Shown: positions 27,573-36,489 of the stretch, piece by piece | How positions within the stretch are numbered: the first letter of the stretch is position 1 | Layout of the letters: the number at the start of each line of letters is the position of its first letter | Source of the DNA: Modestobacter versicolor | Lineage (GTDB): Bacteria > Actinomycetota > Actinomycetes > Mycobacteriales > Geodermatophilaceae | Length of the DNA stretch: 64,000 bases | Assembly: GCF_014195485.1 (NCBI RefSeq) | Contig: NZ_JACIBU010000001.1 | Coordinates: 1,426,001-1,490,000 of the forward strand | Reading direction: 5' to 3' | Made by a program: the position numbers and the translations under genes | Notes under the pieces: model-generated | What the model was told of the DNA's origin: nothing | Seen by the model: the letters and a program-made list of their open reading frames with translations, nothing else | Databases searched by the model: none

Positions 27573-28862
27573 TCAGACCTTGGTGACCGGGGCGCGGTCG
27601 GCCGAGCCGTGCACGGTCTCGGCGGTCAGCGCGCGACGGCGGTCCAGCCAGTTCATCACCGGGGTCGCCGTCACGCCGTGCACGACCACCGAGGCGATCA
27701 CGACCAGGATGGTGACCCGCCAGATCTGCTCGGCGCCGGCGAACTCCGCCTCGCCCGTGGCGTAGGCGACGTAGTAGAGCGACCCGATGCCGCGGACGCC
27801 GAAGAACGAGATGACCGCCCGCTCGCGGGGTCCGGTCGCCCCGCCGGCGAGCCCGAGCCAGCCGGTCAGCGGGCGGACGACCAGCAGCACCAGCCCGACC
27901 AGCACGCCCTCGGCCCAGGTCACGTCGGCGAGCGCGCCCCGGGCGACCGCGCCGCCGAGCAGCACGAGCACGACCACGGTGAGCAGCCGCTCCAGCTGCT
28001 CGACGTAGGTGTGCAGCACCTGGTGCTGGCCGTGCGACCGCTCCCCCGCCCGGATGGTGCACGCGCAGACGAACACCGCGACGAAGCCGTAGCCGTTCGC
28101 CAGCTCAGCGGCGCCGTAGGTGAGGAACACCGAGGCCAGCGCCACGAACCCGCCGGCCCGGTCGGCGAGGCCCGCCCTGCGGGACCGGTGGGAGAAGAAC
28201 AGCAGCCGCAGCACCCAGCCGACGGCGATGCCGATGGTCACCCCGGCGGTGATCTTCCACAGCACGTCGACGGCCAGCCACCCGCCCAGCCAGTTCGACG
28301 GGGCGGCACCGAGGGTGGCCATGGCGATCGCGGCGTAGGTGAAGGGGAAGGCCAGCCCGTCGTTCAGCCCCGCTTCCGACGTGAGGGCGAAGCGCGCCTC
28401 GTCCTCGCTCTCGGTGTCGTCGCTGGGCTCGCCCACCTGCACCTCGGAGGCGAGCACCGGGTCGGTCGGCGCAAGGGCGGCGGCGAGCAGGACGGCGGCG
28501 GCCGCCCCCAGCCCGAGCAGCCAGCCGCCGAGCAGCGCGGTCACCGCGATGGCCACCGGCATGGTCACCGCCAGCAGCCGCCAGGTCGACGCCCAGCGCC
28601 GCCAGCCCACCGGCCGGTCCAGGGCCAGCCCGGCGCCGAGCAGCGAGACGATCACGCAGACCTCGGTGAGGTGCACCGTGATCGTCTCGTGCGCCATCGG
28701 GTCGGGCGTGGGCAGCCCGTCGGCCAGGGCGAAGACGACGATGCCGATGGCCACCACGATCATCGGCTCGGACACCGGTGCCCGGCGGAGCAGCCGCGGC
28801 AGGAGGGCCGCCAGCAGCGCAGCGCCGCCGGCGATGGCGTAGGTCAGGCCGACGGCGTCCAC
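27573..28862 (-). CDS. CPA1-family Na+(K+)/H+ antiporter
   Basis: A 429-residue transporter with about 12 membrane helices and the CPA1 signature LAPTDPVLASEVQVG (about residues 135-149) and TSEAGLNDGLAFPF (about 165-178), whose acidic residues form the ion site. It exchanges protons with Na+ or K+ for pH and salt balance. It lacks a long C-terminal regulatory tail. GTG 28862; no convincing promoter motif upstream. Another CPA1 antiporter of a different subtype lies at 33173-34807. Confidence 0.92.
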   Translation of the reverse strand: MDAVGLTYAIAGGAALLAALLPRLLRRAPVSEPMIVVAIGIVVFALADGLPTPDPMAHETITVHLTEVCVIVSLLGAGLALDRPVGWRRWASTWRLLAVTMPVAIAVTALLGGWLLGLGAAAAVLLAAALAPTDPVLASEVQVGEPSDDTESEDEARFALTSEAGLNDGLAFPFTYAAIAMATLGAAPSNWLGGWLAVDVLWKITAGVTIGIAVGWVLRLLFFSHRSRRAGLADRAGGFVALASVFLTYGAAELANGYGFVAVFVCACTIRAGERSHGQHQVLHTYVEQLERLLTVVVLVLLGGAVARGALADVTWAEGVLVGLVLLVVRPLTGWLGLAGGATGPRERAVISFFGVRGIGSLYYVAYATGEAEFAGAEQIWRVTILVVIASVVVHGVTATPVMNWLDRRRALTAETVHGSADRAPVTKV

Positions 28863-28969
28863 CGGGTCAGCGCCCCGGGTGGGGCGGTCGGGGGGAGGCG
28901 TCGGCGCAGGAGAGCACGGTCCAGTGTGCCCAACCGGACGGCTCCGGACACCTCGCGGCGGGAACGGTG

Positions 28970-29878
28970 TCAGGCCGGGCGGTGCGCCTCCACGGAGTGG
29001 GTGCCGAACTCCTGCCCGTGCAGGTCGGCGATCTCCCCCTCCAGCCGGGGGACGGCGGTGCGGGACCGGGCGAGCACCAGCTTCTCCCCCAGCACCCCGG
29101 TCACCAGCTGGCGCCAGGCCGCGACCACGCCCACCGAGCGCGGCACGAAGACCCGCCGGCCGCGGCGCTCGAGGTTGCCCACCAGCGCCTCGGCGCAGTC
29201 ACCCACCGAGGTGTAGGCGCCCAGCGGCCCGGGGAGCCGGCCGAGCGTCTCGGCGAAGGTCGGCAGCGCGGCCTTGGTGTCGCGCACCATGTCGGTGTCG
29301 ATCCAGGTGGGGTGCGCGCTGCCGACGGTGATGCCGCGGTGCGCGACCTCCAGCCGCAGCACGTCGCCGAAGCGCTCCAGGCCGGCCTTCGCCGCGCAGT
29401 AGGCGCTCATCCCCGGCAGCACGGTGAACGCCGCCGCCGAGCTGACCAGCAGCACGTGCCCGCGGCTCGCGGTGAGCGCGGGCAGCGCGGCCCGGGCGGT
29501 GAGCATCGCACCGGTCAGGTTGACCTCGATCGTGCGCGACAGCGACCGCGCCGAGGACGTCGCGACCGTGGTGAGCGGGGCGATGCCGGCGTTGGCCACG
29601 ACGGCGTCCAGCCGGCCGAAGGTGTCCACGGTGCGCTGCACGGCGACGTCGAGGGCGGCGGGGTCGGTGACGTCGGCCTCCACCCACAGGTGCTCCGGCC
29701 CGAGCTCGGCCGCGACGGAGGCGAGCAGCTCGGGCTCCAGCCCGACCAGGGACACCCGCGCGCCCCGGGCGGCGACCCGGCGGGCGAGCTCGGCCCCGAT
29801 CCCCCGGGCGGCGCCGGTGATCAGCACCGTCGAGCCGGCGAGCGGGGACGGGGTGGTCGAGCTGCGGCGGGAGCGCAT
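28970..29878 (-). CDS. short-chain dehydrogenase/reductase
   Basis: A 302-residue classical SDR: cofactor loop LITGAARGIGAEL (TGxxxGxG, about residues 20-32), VANAGIAPL (NAG), SSAAAF and the catalytic YCAAK (Tyr-x3-Lys). A C-terminal extension of about 60 residues is longer than usual. It likely oxidises an alcohol to a ketone for the divergent Baeyer-Villiger monooxygenase (inference from context). I chose ATG 29878, which has GGAGGA at 29892-29887; a GTG at 29929 lies inside the operator and is unlikely. Confidence 0.88.
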   Translation of the reverse strand: MRSRRSSTTPSPLAGSTVLITGAARGIGAELARRVAARGARVSLVGLEPELLASVAAELGPEHLWVEADVTDPAALDVAVQRTVDTFGRLDAVVANAGIAPLTTVATSSARSLSRTIEVNLTGAMLTARAALPALTASRGHVLLVSSAAAFTVLPGMSAYCAAKAGLERFGDVLRLEVAHRGITVGSAHPTWIDTDMVRDTKAALPTFAETLGRLPGPLGAYTSVGDCAEALVGNLERRGRRVFVPRSVGVVAAWRQLVTGVLGEKLVLARSRTAVPRLEGEIADLHGQEFGTHSVEAHRPA

Positions 29879-29920
29879 CGTCGCGGTCCTCCAGGGTCGT
29901 GGGCCGGGTCGGCCGTCCGT

Positions 29921-29968
29921 GTTGAGCACTGCTCAACAGCCGTTGTAGCGTGTTGAGCAGTGCTCAGC
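29921..29968. promoter_or_regulatory. twin TetR-type operators around overlapping divergent promoters
   Basis: Operator 1 (29921-29937) is GTTGAGCA-C-TGCTCAAC, a perfect dyad. Operator 2 (29952-29968) is GTTGAGCA-G-TGCTCAGC, one mismatch. Centres are 31 bp apart. Between and across them lie TAGCGT (29946-29951, plus strand) and TACAAC (29947-29942, minus strand), plausible -10 elements for the monooxygenase operon and the SDR gene. The TetR gene at 32466 is the likely ligand-responsive repressor. Confidence 0.75.
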
Positions 29969-30004
29969 AAGCCGGAGCCGTCCCGTCAGCGAAGGAGCCG
30001 ATCG

Positions 30005-31531
30005 GTGACCAGCACGACCACGACCCCCGCCAGCGCGCAGCTCTCCCCCGGCCGCGAGGTGGGGGTCGCCGTCATCGGCTCGGGCTTCGCCGGCCTCGGC
30101 CTGGCGATCCGGCTGCGGCAGCGCGGCGAGACCGACTTCCTGGTGCTCGAGCGCGGGCACGACGTGGGCGGCACCTGGCGCGACAACACCTATCCCGGCG
30201 CCGCCTGCGACGTGCAGAGCAACCTCTACTCGTTCTCCTTCGCGCCCAACCCGGACTGGCCGCGCACCTACTCGCGGCAGCCGGAGATCCAGGCCTACCT
30301 GCGCGACACCGCCGAGCGGTTCGGCGTCTACCCGCACTGCGTCTTCGGCGCCGAGGTGACCGCAGCCAGCTGGGACGACGAGGCCCGGCGCTGGCGGGTG
30401 CGGACGACGGCCGGCGACCTCACCGCGCGGGTCCTCGTCTCCGCCGCCGGGGCGCTGGCCGACCCGGCGTACCCCGACATCCCCGGCCTGGGCTCCTTCG
30501 CCGGCACGGTCATGCACTCCGCCCGCTGGGACGCCGGCCACGACCTCGCCGGCGAGCAGGTCGCGGTCATCGGCACCGGGGCCTCCGCCGTCCAGATCGT
30601 GCCGGCGGTCCAGCCGCAGGTCGCCAGCGTCGCGGTCTACCAGCGCACGCCGCCCTGGGTCGTCCCCCGCGGTGACCGCCCGGTGAAGCCCGCCGCCCGG
30701 CGCGTCTACCGGCGGCTGCCCGCCGCGCAGAAGGCCGTCCGCGGTGCGCTGTACGCCGCGCGGGAGGTGCTGGTGGTCGGCATGGCGAAGCAGCGGCGGG
30801 CGCTGCGCCCGGTCGGGAAGCTGGCCCGGACCCACCTGGAGCGGCAGGTCCGCGACCCGCAGCTGCGCGCGGCGCTCACGCCGGACTACACGATCGGCTG
30901 CAAGCGCATCCTGATCAGCAACGACTGGTACCCCGCGGTCAGCGCGCCCAACGCCGAGGTGGTCACCGCCGGCATCGCCGAGGTGCGGCCGCACTCGATC
31001 GTCACCCGGGACGGCGTCGAGCGGCCGACCGACACGATCGTGCTGGCCACCGGCTTCGCCGTCACCGACCTGCCGATCGCGCACCGCATCTCCGGCCGCG
31101 ACGGCCGCACGCTCGCCCAGGTCTGGGACGACGGGATGGTCACCAACCGCGGCAGCGCGGTGGCCGGGTTCCCCAACCTGTTCCTGCTGGTGGGCCCGAA
31201 CGTGGGCGTCGGCCACACGTCGATGGTGTACATGATCGAGTCGCAGCTGGCCTACGTGCTCGACGCGCTGCGCACGATGGCCGAGGAGGGCCTGGAGGTG
31301 CTGGAGACGACGCCGCAGGCCCAGGAGGCCTACCGGCAGCTCATCGCCGAGCGCTCGCAGGGCACGGTGTGGCTGGCCGGCGGCTGCGGCAGCTGGTACC
31401 TCGACCGGCACGGGCACAACACCACGCTGTGGCCCGACTTCACCTTCCGGTTCCGCCGGCTCACCCGGCGGCTGGACCGGGAGAACTACGTGGGGACGCC
31501 GGCCGGCGCCCGGGCGGGGGTGGCCGCGTGA
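30005..31531 (+). CDS. flavin-containing (Baeyer-Villiger type) monooxygenase
   Basis: A 508-residue class B flavoprotein monooxygenase: FAD fold VAVIGSGFAGLGLAIRL (about residues 21-37), GGTWRDNTYPGAACDV, the Baeyer-Villiger fingerprint FAGTVMHSARW (FxGxxxHxxxW), and the NADPH fold VAVIGTGASAVQIV. It inserts oxygen beside a ketone to give an ester. GTG 30005 has GAAGGAG seven bases upstream and is preferred; a GTG at 29960 inside operator 2 is the alternative. It heads an operon with a hydrolase and a TetR regulator joined by GTGA overlaps. Confidence 0.93.
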   Translation: MTSTTTTPASAQLSPGREVGVAVIGSGFAGLGLAIRLRQRGETDFLVLERGHDVGGTWRDNTYPGAACDVQSNLYSFSFAPNPDWPRTYSRQPEIQAYLRDTAERFGVYPHCVFGAEVTAASWDDEARRWRVRTTAGDLTARVLVSAAGALADPAYPDIPGLGSFAGTVMHSARWDAGHDLAGEQVAVIGTGASAVQIVPAVQPQVASVAVYQRTPPWVVPRGDRPVKPAARRVYRRLPAAQKAVRGALYAAREVLVVGMAKQRRALRPVGKLARTHLERQVRDPQLRAALTPDYTIGCKRILISNDWYPAVSAPNAEVVTAGIAEVRPHSIVTRDGVERPTDTIVLATGFAVTDLPIAHRISGRDGRTLAQVWDDGMVTNRGSAVAGFPNLFLLVGPNVGVGHTSMVYMIESQLAYVLDALRTMAEEGLEVLETTPQAQEAYRQLIAERSQGTVWLAGGCGSWYLDRHGHNTTLWPDFTFRFRRLTRRLDRENYVGTPAGARAGVAA

Positions 31532-32469
31532 GCGCGCTCGTGCAGCGCCGGACCGTCGCCGTCGACGCCGGGGACGGCGCCCTGCTGCACGCGACCGTCG
31601 AGGGCAGCGACACGGCGCCGGTGACGCTGGTGCTCGCGCACGGCTGGACGCTGTCCCAGGCCGCGTGGGACGACGTCGCCGCCGAGCTCGCCGCCGAGGT
31701 CGCCGCCGGCGGGCTGCGGCTGGTCCGCTACGACCAGCGCGGCCACGGCCGGTCGACGTGGGGCACGACCGAGCCGGTGTCGATCGACCTGCTGGGCGAG
31801 GACCTGCGCCAGGTGCTCGACCGGTGCGCCCCGACCGGCCCGGTCGTGCTGGGCGGGCACTCGATGGGCGGCATGACGATCATGTGCCTGGCCGCCGGGC
31901 ACGCCTCGCTGTTCGGCGACCGGGTGCGCGGCGTGGCACTGGTCGACACCTCCGCCGGCGACCTGCGGCGCACGCCGCGGACCCGGTCGCAGCGGCTGCA
32001 GCAGCGGCTGGAGCCGGGCGTGCTGTCCTTCGCGCTGGCCCGGGCGGGGCTGGTGGAGCGGCTGCGCCGGCTGTCCCCGCCGTCGTCCCGGACGCACCAG
32101 CGGCTGGTCCGCGGGCTGCTGTACGGCGCGGACGCCAGCGATGAGGTGGTCCGCCGGGGCGCGGAGATCATGCACGCCTCGTCGGTGCGGGCCTTCGCCG
32201 TCTTCCACCCCGCGCTGGGCGAGCACGAGAAGCGCGACGGGCTCGCGGCGCTGACCCGGGTGCCGGTCGAGGTGCTGGTCGGCGAGGAGGACAGGCTCAC
32301 CCCCGTGCGGCACAGCCGGCAGCTCGCCGAGGTGCTGCCGCACGCCGTGCTGCACGTCGAGCCGCGGTGCAGCCACATGCTGCCCCAGGAGCGGCCGGCC
32401 CTGGTCGCGGCGTCGCTGCGCCGGCTGCTGGCCGCCGCCGTCGATGGCGACCTGGCGGCGACCGGGTGA
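31528..32469 (+). CDS. alpha/beta hydrolase (esterase candidate)
   Basis: A 313-residue alpha/beta hydrolase with LAHGWTLSQAAWDDV (oxyanion loop, about residues 39-53), RYDQRGHGRS, nucleophile elbow GGHSMGGM (Ser near residue 114), GEEDRLTPV (catalytic Asp) and CSHMLPQE (catalytic His). In this operon its logical role is to cleave the ester made by the monooxygenase. GTG 31528 overlaps the upstream stop, and its own stop overlaps the TetR start. Confidence 0.9.
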   Translation: MSALVQRRTVAVDAGDGALLHATVEGSDTAPVTLVLAHGWTLSQAAWDDVAAELAAEVAAGGLRLVRYDQRGHGRSTWGTTEPVSIDLLGEDLRQVLDRCAPTGPVVLGGHSMGGMTIMCLAAGHASLFGDRVRGVALVDTSAGDLRRTPRTRSQRLQQRLEPGVLSFALARAGLVERLRRLSPPSSRTHQRLVRGLLYGADASDEVVRRGAEIMHASSVRAFAVFHPALGEHEKRDGLAALTRVPVEVLVGEEDRLTPVRHSRQLAEVLPHAVLHVEPRCSHMLPQERPALVAASLRRLLAAAVDGDLAATG

Positions 32470-33056
32470 CCGTGGTGCGCCGCAGCGCCGGCGACCGGCG
32501 GGCGCAGCTGGTCGAGATCGGGCTGGAGCTGCTGCCCACCACGCCGGTGCAGGACCTCACGATCGACGAGGTGGCCCGCCGGGCGGGGATCAGCCGCAGC
32601 CTGCTGTTCCACTACTTCGCGACCAAGGCGGAGTACTACGCCGCGGTGATGGACGCCGCCGCGGCGCTGCTGCGCGACCACGTCGTCCCGCGGCCCGGCA
32701 CCGCGCCGGCCGGGCAGCTGCCGGGGATGCTCGACCGGTTCGTCACCTGGGTGGAGACCTACCGGGACAGCTACCTGGCCTTCGTCCGCGGCGCGCACGC
32801 CGGCGACCCGGGCGTCGCCGAGGTGTACGAGCAGACCCGCGAGCAGCTGGTCGCGGTGGCGCTGGCCGCCGTCCCGCTGCCCGACGGCCCGCGGCAGCGG
32901 CAGCTGGTGCGCGCCTGGTTCGCCTTCACCGAGGACCTGGTGCTGCAGTGGACGCGCGAGCCGACGCTCCCCCGCGCGGAGCTGCTGGAGCTGCTGGTCG
33001 AGGTGCTCGGCGGCCTGCGGGCCCGCGCGGCGGGACCACCGGCCGGTCGCGGGTAG
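32466..33056 (+). CDS. TetR family transcriptional regulator
   Basis: A 196-residue regulator with the TetR helix-turn-helix at about residues 12-58 (LTIDEVARRAGISRSLLFHYF, F/Y-rich recognition helix ending HYFATKAEYY) and a helical ligand domain after it. It is the last gene of the monooxygenase operon and is likely to bind the two dyads at 29921-29968, 2.5 kb upstream, and thus control itself as well as the divergent SDR gene. Effector unknown, perhaps a ketone or ester intermediate. Confidence 0.92.
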   Translation: MTVVRRSAGDRRAQLVEIGLELLPTTPVQDLTIDEVARRAGISRSLLFHYFATKAEYYAAVMDAAAALLRDHVVPRPGTAPAGQLPGMLDRFVTWVETYRDSYLAFVRGAHAGDPGVAEVYEQTREQLVAVALAAVPLPDGPRQRQLVRAWFAFTEDLVLQWTREPTLPRAELLELLVEVLGGLRARAAGPPAGRG

Positions 33057-33172
33057 CCCCGGGCCCGACGAGCGCCTCGCCGCCGGCGCGTCAGCGGCAC
33101 GTCAGCGCGGTGCCAGCCCCCGGTGGTCACCTGGCTCCGGCCCGGGACCGGGCCGGAGGCGAGGAGGACCGG

Positions 33173-34807
33173 GTGGAACCGCTGATCGTGATCGTGCTCG
33201 GGTTGCTGGTGATCGCCGCGACCGCGGTGATCGCACCCCGGGTGGGGGTGGCGGCCCCGCTGCTGCTGGTGCTGACCGGGATCGGGGTCAGCGTGCTGCC
33301 GGTCGTCCCGCCGGTGCACGTCGAGCCGGAGTGGGTGCTGGCCGGCGTGCTGCCCCCGCTGCTCTACTCCGCCGCGGTGTCGATGCCGGCGATGGACTTC
33401 CGCCGGGAGTTCCGCGCGATCAGCGGCCTGTCCGTCGTCCTGGTCGTGGCCAGCTCGCTGGTCATCGGCTGGTTCGCGACCCTGCTGGTGCCCGGCCTGC
33501 CCTTCGCCTGGGGCGTGGCCCTCGGCGCGGTGGTCAGCCCGACCGACGCGGTGGCCACCTCGATCGTGCGCCGGCTCGGCGTCTCGCCCCGGGTCGTCGC
33601 GGTGCTCGACGGGGAGGGGCTGCTCAACGACGCCACGGCGCTGGTCGTGCTGCGCACCGCCATCGCCGGCGCCGCCGCCTCGGTCTCCCTGGGCGGGGTG
33701 CTCGGCGACTTCCTGTTCGCGGTGCTCGTCGCCGGCCTCATCGGGTTCGTGGTCGGGCACGTCGACCTCGCCGTCCGCGGCCGGGTCCGCGACGCGACGG
33801 TGAACACCGTCCTGTCCTTCACCGCCCCGTTCCTCGCCTCCGTCCCCGCCGAGCAGCTGGGCGCCTCGGGCCTCGTCGCCGCCGTCATGGCCGGGGTGGT
33901 CACCGGGTACGACGGCCCGCGCCGCCTCCCGCCGCAGCACCGGCTGTCCGACGCGCAGAACTGGCGCACCGTCGAGCTCGTGCTCGAGGGCGCGGTCTTC
34001 CTCGTCACCGGGCTGCAGCTGGCCACCGTGGTCGCCGACGTCCGGGCCGACCACGGCGGCACCGGCACCGCGGTGGCGCTGGCCGCCGGGGCGCTGGTGA
34101 TCAGCGTCGTCGTCCGGGCGGCGTACGTCGCGCCCCTGGTGGCCGGCCTGCGCCGTCGCGCCCGCCGGGCCGCCGACAGGCGCGACCGGGTGCTGGTGAT
34201 CCAGGACCGGCTGCGCGACCCGGAGAGCGCGGCCACCGCCTTCGACCGGCCGGGCGCCCGGGCCCGCCGGGCGCGGGTCCCGTCGACCGGCCAGCTGGAG
34301 CGGATGCGGGTCCGGGTCCGCCGGCTCGTCGCCGACATCGACTACTTCCTCGCCGCCCCGCTCGGCTGGCGGGACGGCGCCGTCGTCGTCTGGGCCGGGA
34401 TGCGCGGCGCGGTCACCGTCGCCGCGGCCCAGACGCTGCCCGAGGACACCCCCAGCCGGCCGCTGCTGGTGCTGACCGCCTTCCTGGTGGCCATCTCCTC
34501 GCTGCTGCTGCAGGGCGGCACGCTGCCCCGACTCGTGCGTGCGGTGGGCGCGGCCGGTGCCCGGCCCGCCGACGGCACCGACGACCGGGCCGCCGTCGCG
34601 GACCTGCTGGAGAGCGCGGCGGCGACCGTCCCCGACCGGACCGACCCCGACCGACCGCTGGCCGTGGTCCGCGCGCAGCGGCTGGCGCTGCTGGACGCCC
34701 GGGACGACGGCACGCACAGCTCGGCCGCGCTGGCCGCGGCGCTGGCCGTGCTGGACGCCGAGCAGATCAGCCTGGAGCTGCGCAGCGCGGGCGGTGCCGC
34801 GGGGTGA
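33173..34807 (+). CDS. CPA1-family Na+/H+ antiporter, long form
   Basis: A 544-residue transporter: about 12 helices in residues 1-325 and a second hydrophobic block near 410-450, with VVSPTDAVATSIVRRLGVS (about residues 117-135), GEGLLNDATALV and the conserved WAGMRGAVTVAAA. This is the plant/bacterial NhaP-like type with a helical cytoplasmic tail (about 340-400 and 460-544), which may be regulatory. It should extrude Na+ for H+. GTG 33173 is preceded by GAGGAGG. It converges on plsC, with 3 bases between. Confidence 0.93.
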   Translation: MEPLIVIVLGLLVIAATAVIAPRVGVAAPLLLVLTGIGVSVLPVVPPVHVEPEWVLAGVLPPLLYSAAVSMPAMDFRREFRAISGLSVVLVVASSLVIGWFATLLVPGLPFAWGVALGAVVSPTDAVATSIVRRLGVSPRVVAVLDGEGLLNDATALVVLRTAIAGAAASVSLGGVLGDFLFAVLVAGLIGFVVGHVDLAVRGRVRDATVNTVLSFTAPFLASVPAEQLGASGLVAAVMAGVVTGYDGPRRLPPQHRLSDAQNWRTVELVLEGAVFLVTGLQLATVVADVRADHGGTGTAVALAAGALVISVVVRAAYVAPLVAGLRRRARRAADRRDRVLVIQDRLRDPESAATAFDRPGARARRARVPSTGQLERMRVRVRRLVADIDYFLAAPLGWRDGAVVVWAGMRGAVTVAAAQTLPEDTPSRPLLVLTAFLVAISSLLLQGGTLPRLVRAVGAAGARPADGTDDRAAVADLLESAAATVPDRTDPDRPLAVVRAQRLALLDARDDGTHSSAALAAALAVLDAEQISLELRSAGGAAG

Positions 34808-34810
34808 GCG

Positions 34811-35593
34811 TCAGCCGGCGAGCGAGCTGGGCAGCCGGTCGGCGGCCTCCTGCGGCGGCGGCTGCAGCCGGCTGACGGCCTCGGTGGCGCTGGCCCCGGT
34901 GGTGTCCATCGACTTCTTCACCTTGGCGCCGTAGACGTCGACGTACTCCTGGCCGGACAGCTCCATGATCTCGTACATGACCTCGTCGGTGATCGAGCGC
35001 TCGACGAAGCGGTCACCGGACAGGCCGGCGTAGCGGGAGAAGTCCAGCGGCTCCCCGAAGCGGACCACGACCCGCACCATGTTCTTGCTCAGCCGCCGGC
35101 CGAGCTTGCCCGGCACCGGCAGCTTCCGCGGCTCGTAGAGCATCGCGACCGGCACGACCGGCGCACCGGTCTCGAGCGTCATCCGGGCGATGCCGGTCTT
35201 GCCGCGGAACAGCCGGCCGTCCGGGGAGCGGGTGCCCTCGGGGTAGATGCCCAGCAGCTTGCCCTGGCCCAGGATGCGGATGCCGGTACGGATGGCGTCC
35301 TCGGCCGCGGAGGCGTTGGTGCGGTCGATCGGCACCTGCCCGCTGCCGCCGAAGAACACCCGCTGGGCGAAGCCCTTGGGCCCGGTGCCGGTGAAGTACT
35401 CGGCCTTGGCCAGGAAGGTGACCCGCCGGCGCAGCGACAGCGGCATGAAGATCCAGTCGGCCGCGGACAGGTGGTTGCTGGCGATGATCGCCGCACCGGT
35501 CACCGGCACGTGCCCGGTGCCCTCCGCGCGGGGCCGGAACACGAGCTTGACGATCGGCCCGACGGCCACGAACTTGAGGAACCAGTAGAACAA
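34811..35593 (-). CDS. plsC: 1-acyl-sn-glycerol-3-phosphate acyltransferase
   Basis: A 260-residue PlsC-type acyltransferase: N-terminal helix FYWFLKFVAVGPIVKLV, NHX4D motif NHLSAAD (about residues 40-46), FFGGSGQVPIDR, YPEGTRSPDG (EGTR) and VPVAML. It acylates lysophosphatidate to phosphatidate on the inner membrane face. I chose TTG 35593 because it aligns with the start of the Rv2182c-type protein, and GGGAGG precedes it; upstream in-frame codons would add non-conserved residues. In-frame GTG 35632 is the alternative. Confidence 0.9.
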   Translation of the reverse strand: MFYWFLKFVAVGPIVKLVFRPRAEGTGHVPVTGAAIIASNHLSAADWIFMPLSLRRRVTFLAKAEYFTGTGPKGFAQRVFFGGSGQVPIDRTNASAAEDAIRTGIRILGQGKLLGIYPEGTRSPDGRLFRGKTGIARMTLETGAPVVPVAMLYEPRKLPVPGKLGRRLSKNMVRVVVRFGEPLDFSRYAGLSGDRFVERSITDEVMYEIMELSGQEYVDVYGAKVKKSMDTTGASATEAVSRLQPPPQEAADRLPSSLAG

Positions 35594-35615
35594 CGCGCCT
35601 CCCTCAGCGACTGTC

Positions 35616-35621
35616 AGACTA
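35616..35621 (-). promoter_or_regulatory. TAGTCT -10 element of plsC
   Basis: Minus-strand TAGTCT lies 22 nt before TTG 35593, leaving a short leader of about 15 nt that carries GGGAGG; this supports the TTG start. Confidence 0.5.
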
Positions 35622-35709
35622 AGGAAGCGCACAACACCCCGACAATCGAGACGGCCGCCGCCGTCCATCCCGCCACACGGCTCCCACGCCCGCACCCCCC
35701 GGAGGACCG

Positions 35710-36489
35710 ATGTCGCAGGCCGCACCGGTGCTGCCCGGCGCCGAGCCGTTCGACCTGCCCGGTGGCCCGGTCGGCGTGCTGCTGTGCCACGGCTTCACCA
35801 GCACGCCGCAGAGCATGCGCGGCTGGGGCGAGCACCTGGCCGCCGCCGGGTTCACCGTCCGCTGCCCGCTGCTGCCCGGGCACGGCACCCGCTGGCAGGA
35901 CGCGAACGCCAGCACCGAGGACGACTGGTACGCCGAGCTGTCGGCCGCGCTCGACGACCTGACCTCGCGCTGCACCACGGTCGTCGTCGCCGGGCTGTCG
36001 ATGGGCGGCACCCTGGCGCTGCGGCTGGCGCAGCGGCGCCCGGACGACGTCGCGGCCCTGGTGCTGGTGAACCCCTCGCTGCTCACCGAGCGCCGGGACG
36101 CCAAGCTGCTGTCGGTGATCGCCCGGATCACCCCGGTCTGGCCGCCGATCGCCAGCGACATCAAGAAGGCCGGCTCCACCGAGCTGGCCTACCCGCGACT
36201 GCCCACCCGGGCGGCGGTGGCGGTGCGCCGGCTGTGGGCCGCCGTCCGCGCCGACCTGGGCACCGTCCGGGCGCCGCTGCTGGTCTTCCGCAGCGTCACC
36301 GACCACGTCGTCGAACCGGCCTCGACCCGGCTGCTGCTGGCCGAGGTGGGCAGCACCGACGTCACCGAGGTGCTGCTGCACGACAGCTTCCACGTGGCCA
36401 CCCTGGACAACGACGCCCCGGCGCTGTTCGCCCGCTCGGTCGCGTGGATCCGGGAGCGGGTCCCGGCCGCCGCACCGGAGTCGGCGTGA
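35710..36489 (+). CDS. alpha/beta hydrolase, carboxylesterase/monoacylglycerol lipase type
   Basis: A 259-residue esterase of the Est30 type: GVLLCHGFTSTPQSMRGWGE (about residues 21-40), PLLPGHGTRWQD, nucleophile elbow AGLSMGGT (Ser near residue 97), DHVVEPAS (Asp) and DSFHVATLDND (His). These enzymes cleave medium-chain carboxyl esters or monoacylglycerols. ATG 35710 has GGAGG five bases before it. Placed next to plsC, it may act in lipid turnover. It is joined to the following gene by GTGA. Confidence 0.9.
   Translation: MSQAAPVLPGAEPFDLPGGPVGVLLCHGFTSTPQSMRGWGEHLAAAGFTVRCPLLPGHGTRWQDANASTEDDWYAELSAALDDLTSRCTTVVVAGLSMGGTLALRLAQRRPDDVAALVLVNPSLLTERRDAKLLSVIARITPVWPPIASDIKKAGSTELAYPRLPTRAAVAVRRLWAAVRADLGTVRAPLLVFRSVTDHVVEPASTRLLLAEVGSTDVTEVLLHDSFHVATLDNDAPALFARSVAWIRERVPAAAPESA

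Noticed and set aside
29879-29929. Upstream GTG start for the SDR gene at 29929
   Set aside because: It would put the start codon inside the operator and promoter. ATG 29878 has a good GGAGGA.
35594-35725. Longer plsC form starting at 35725
   Set aside because: It would overlap the esterase start and add residues absent from family members; the TAGTCT -10 lies downstream of it.
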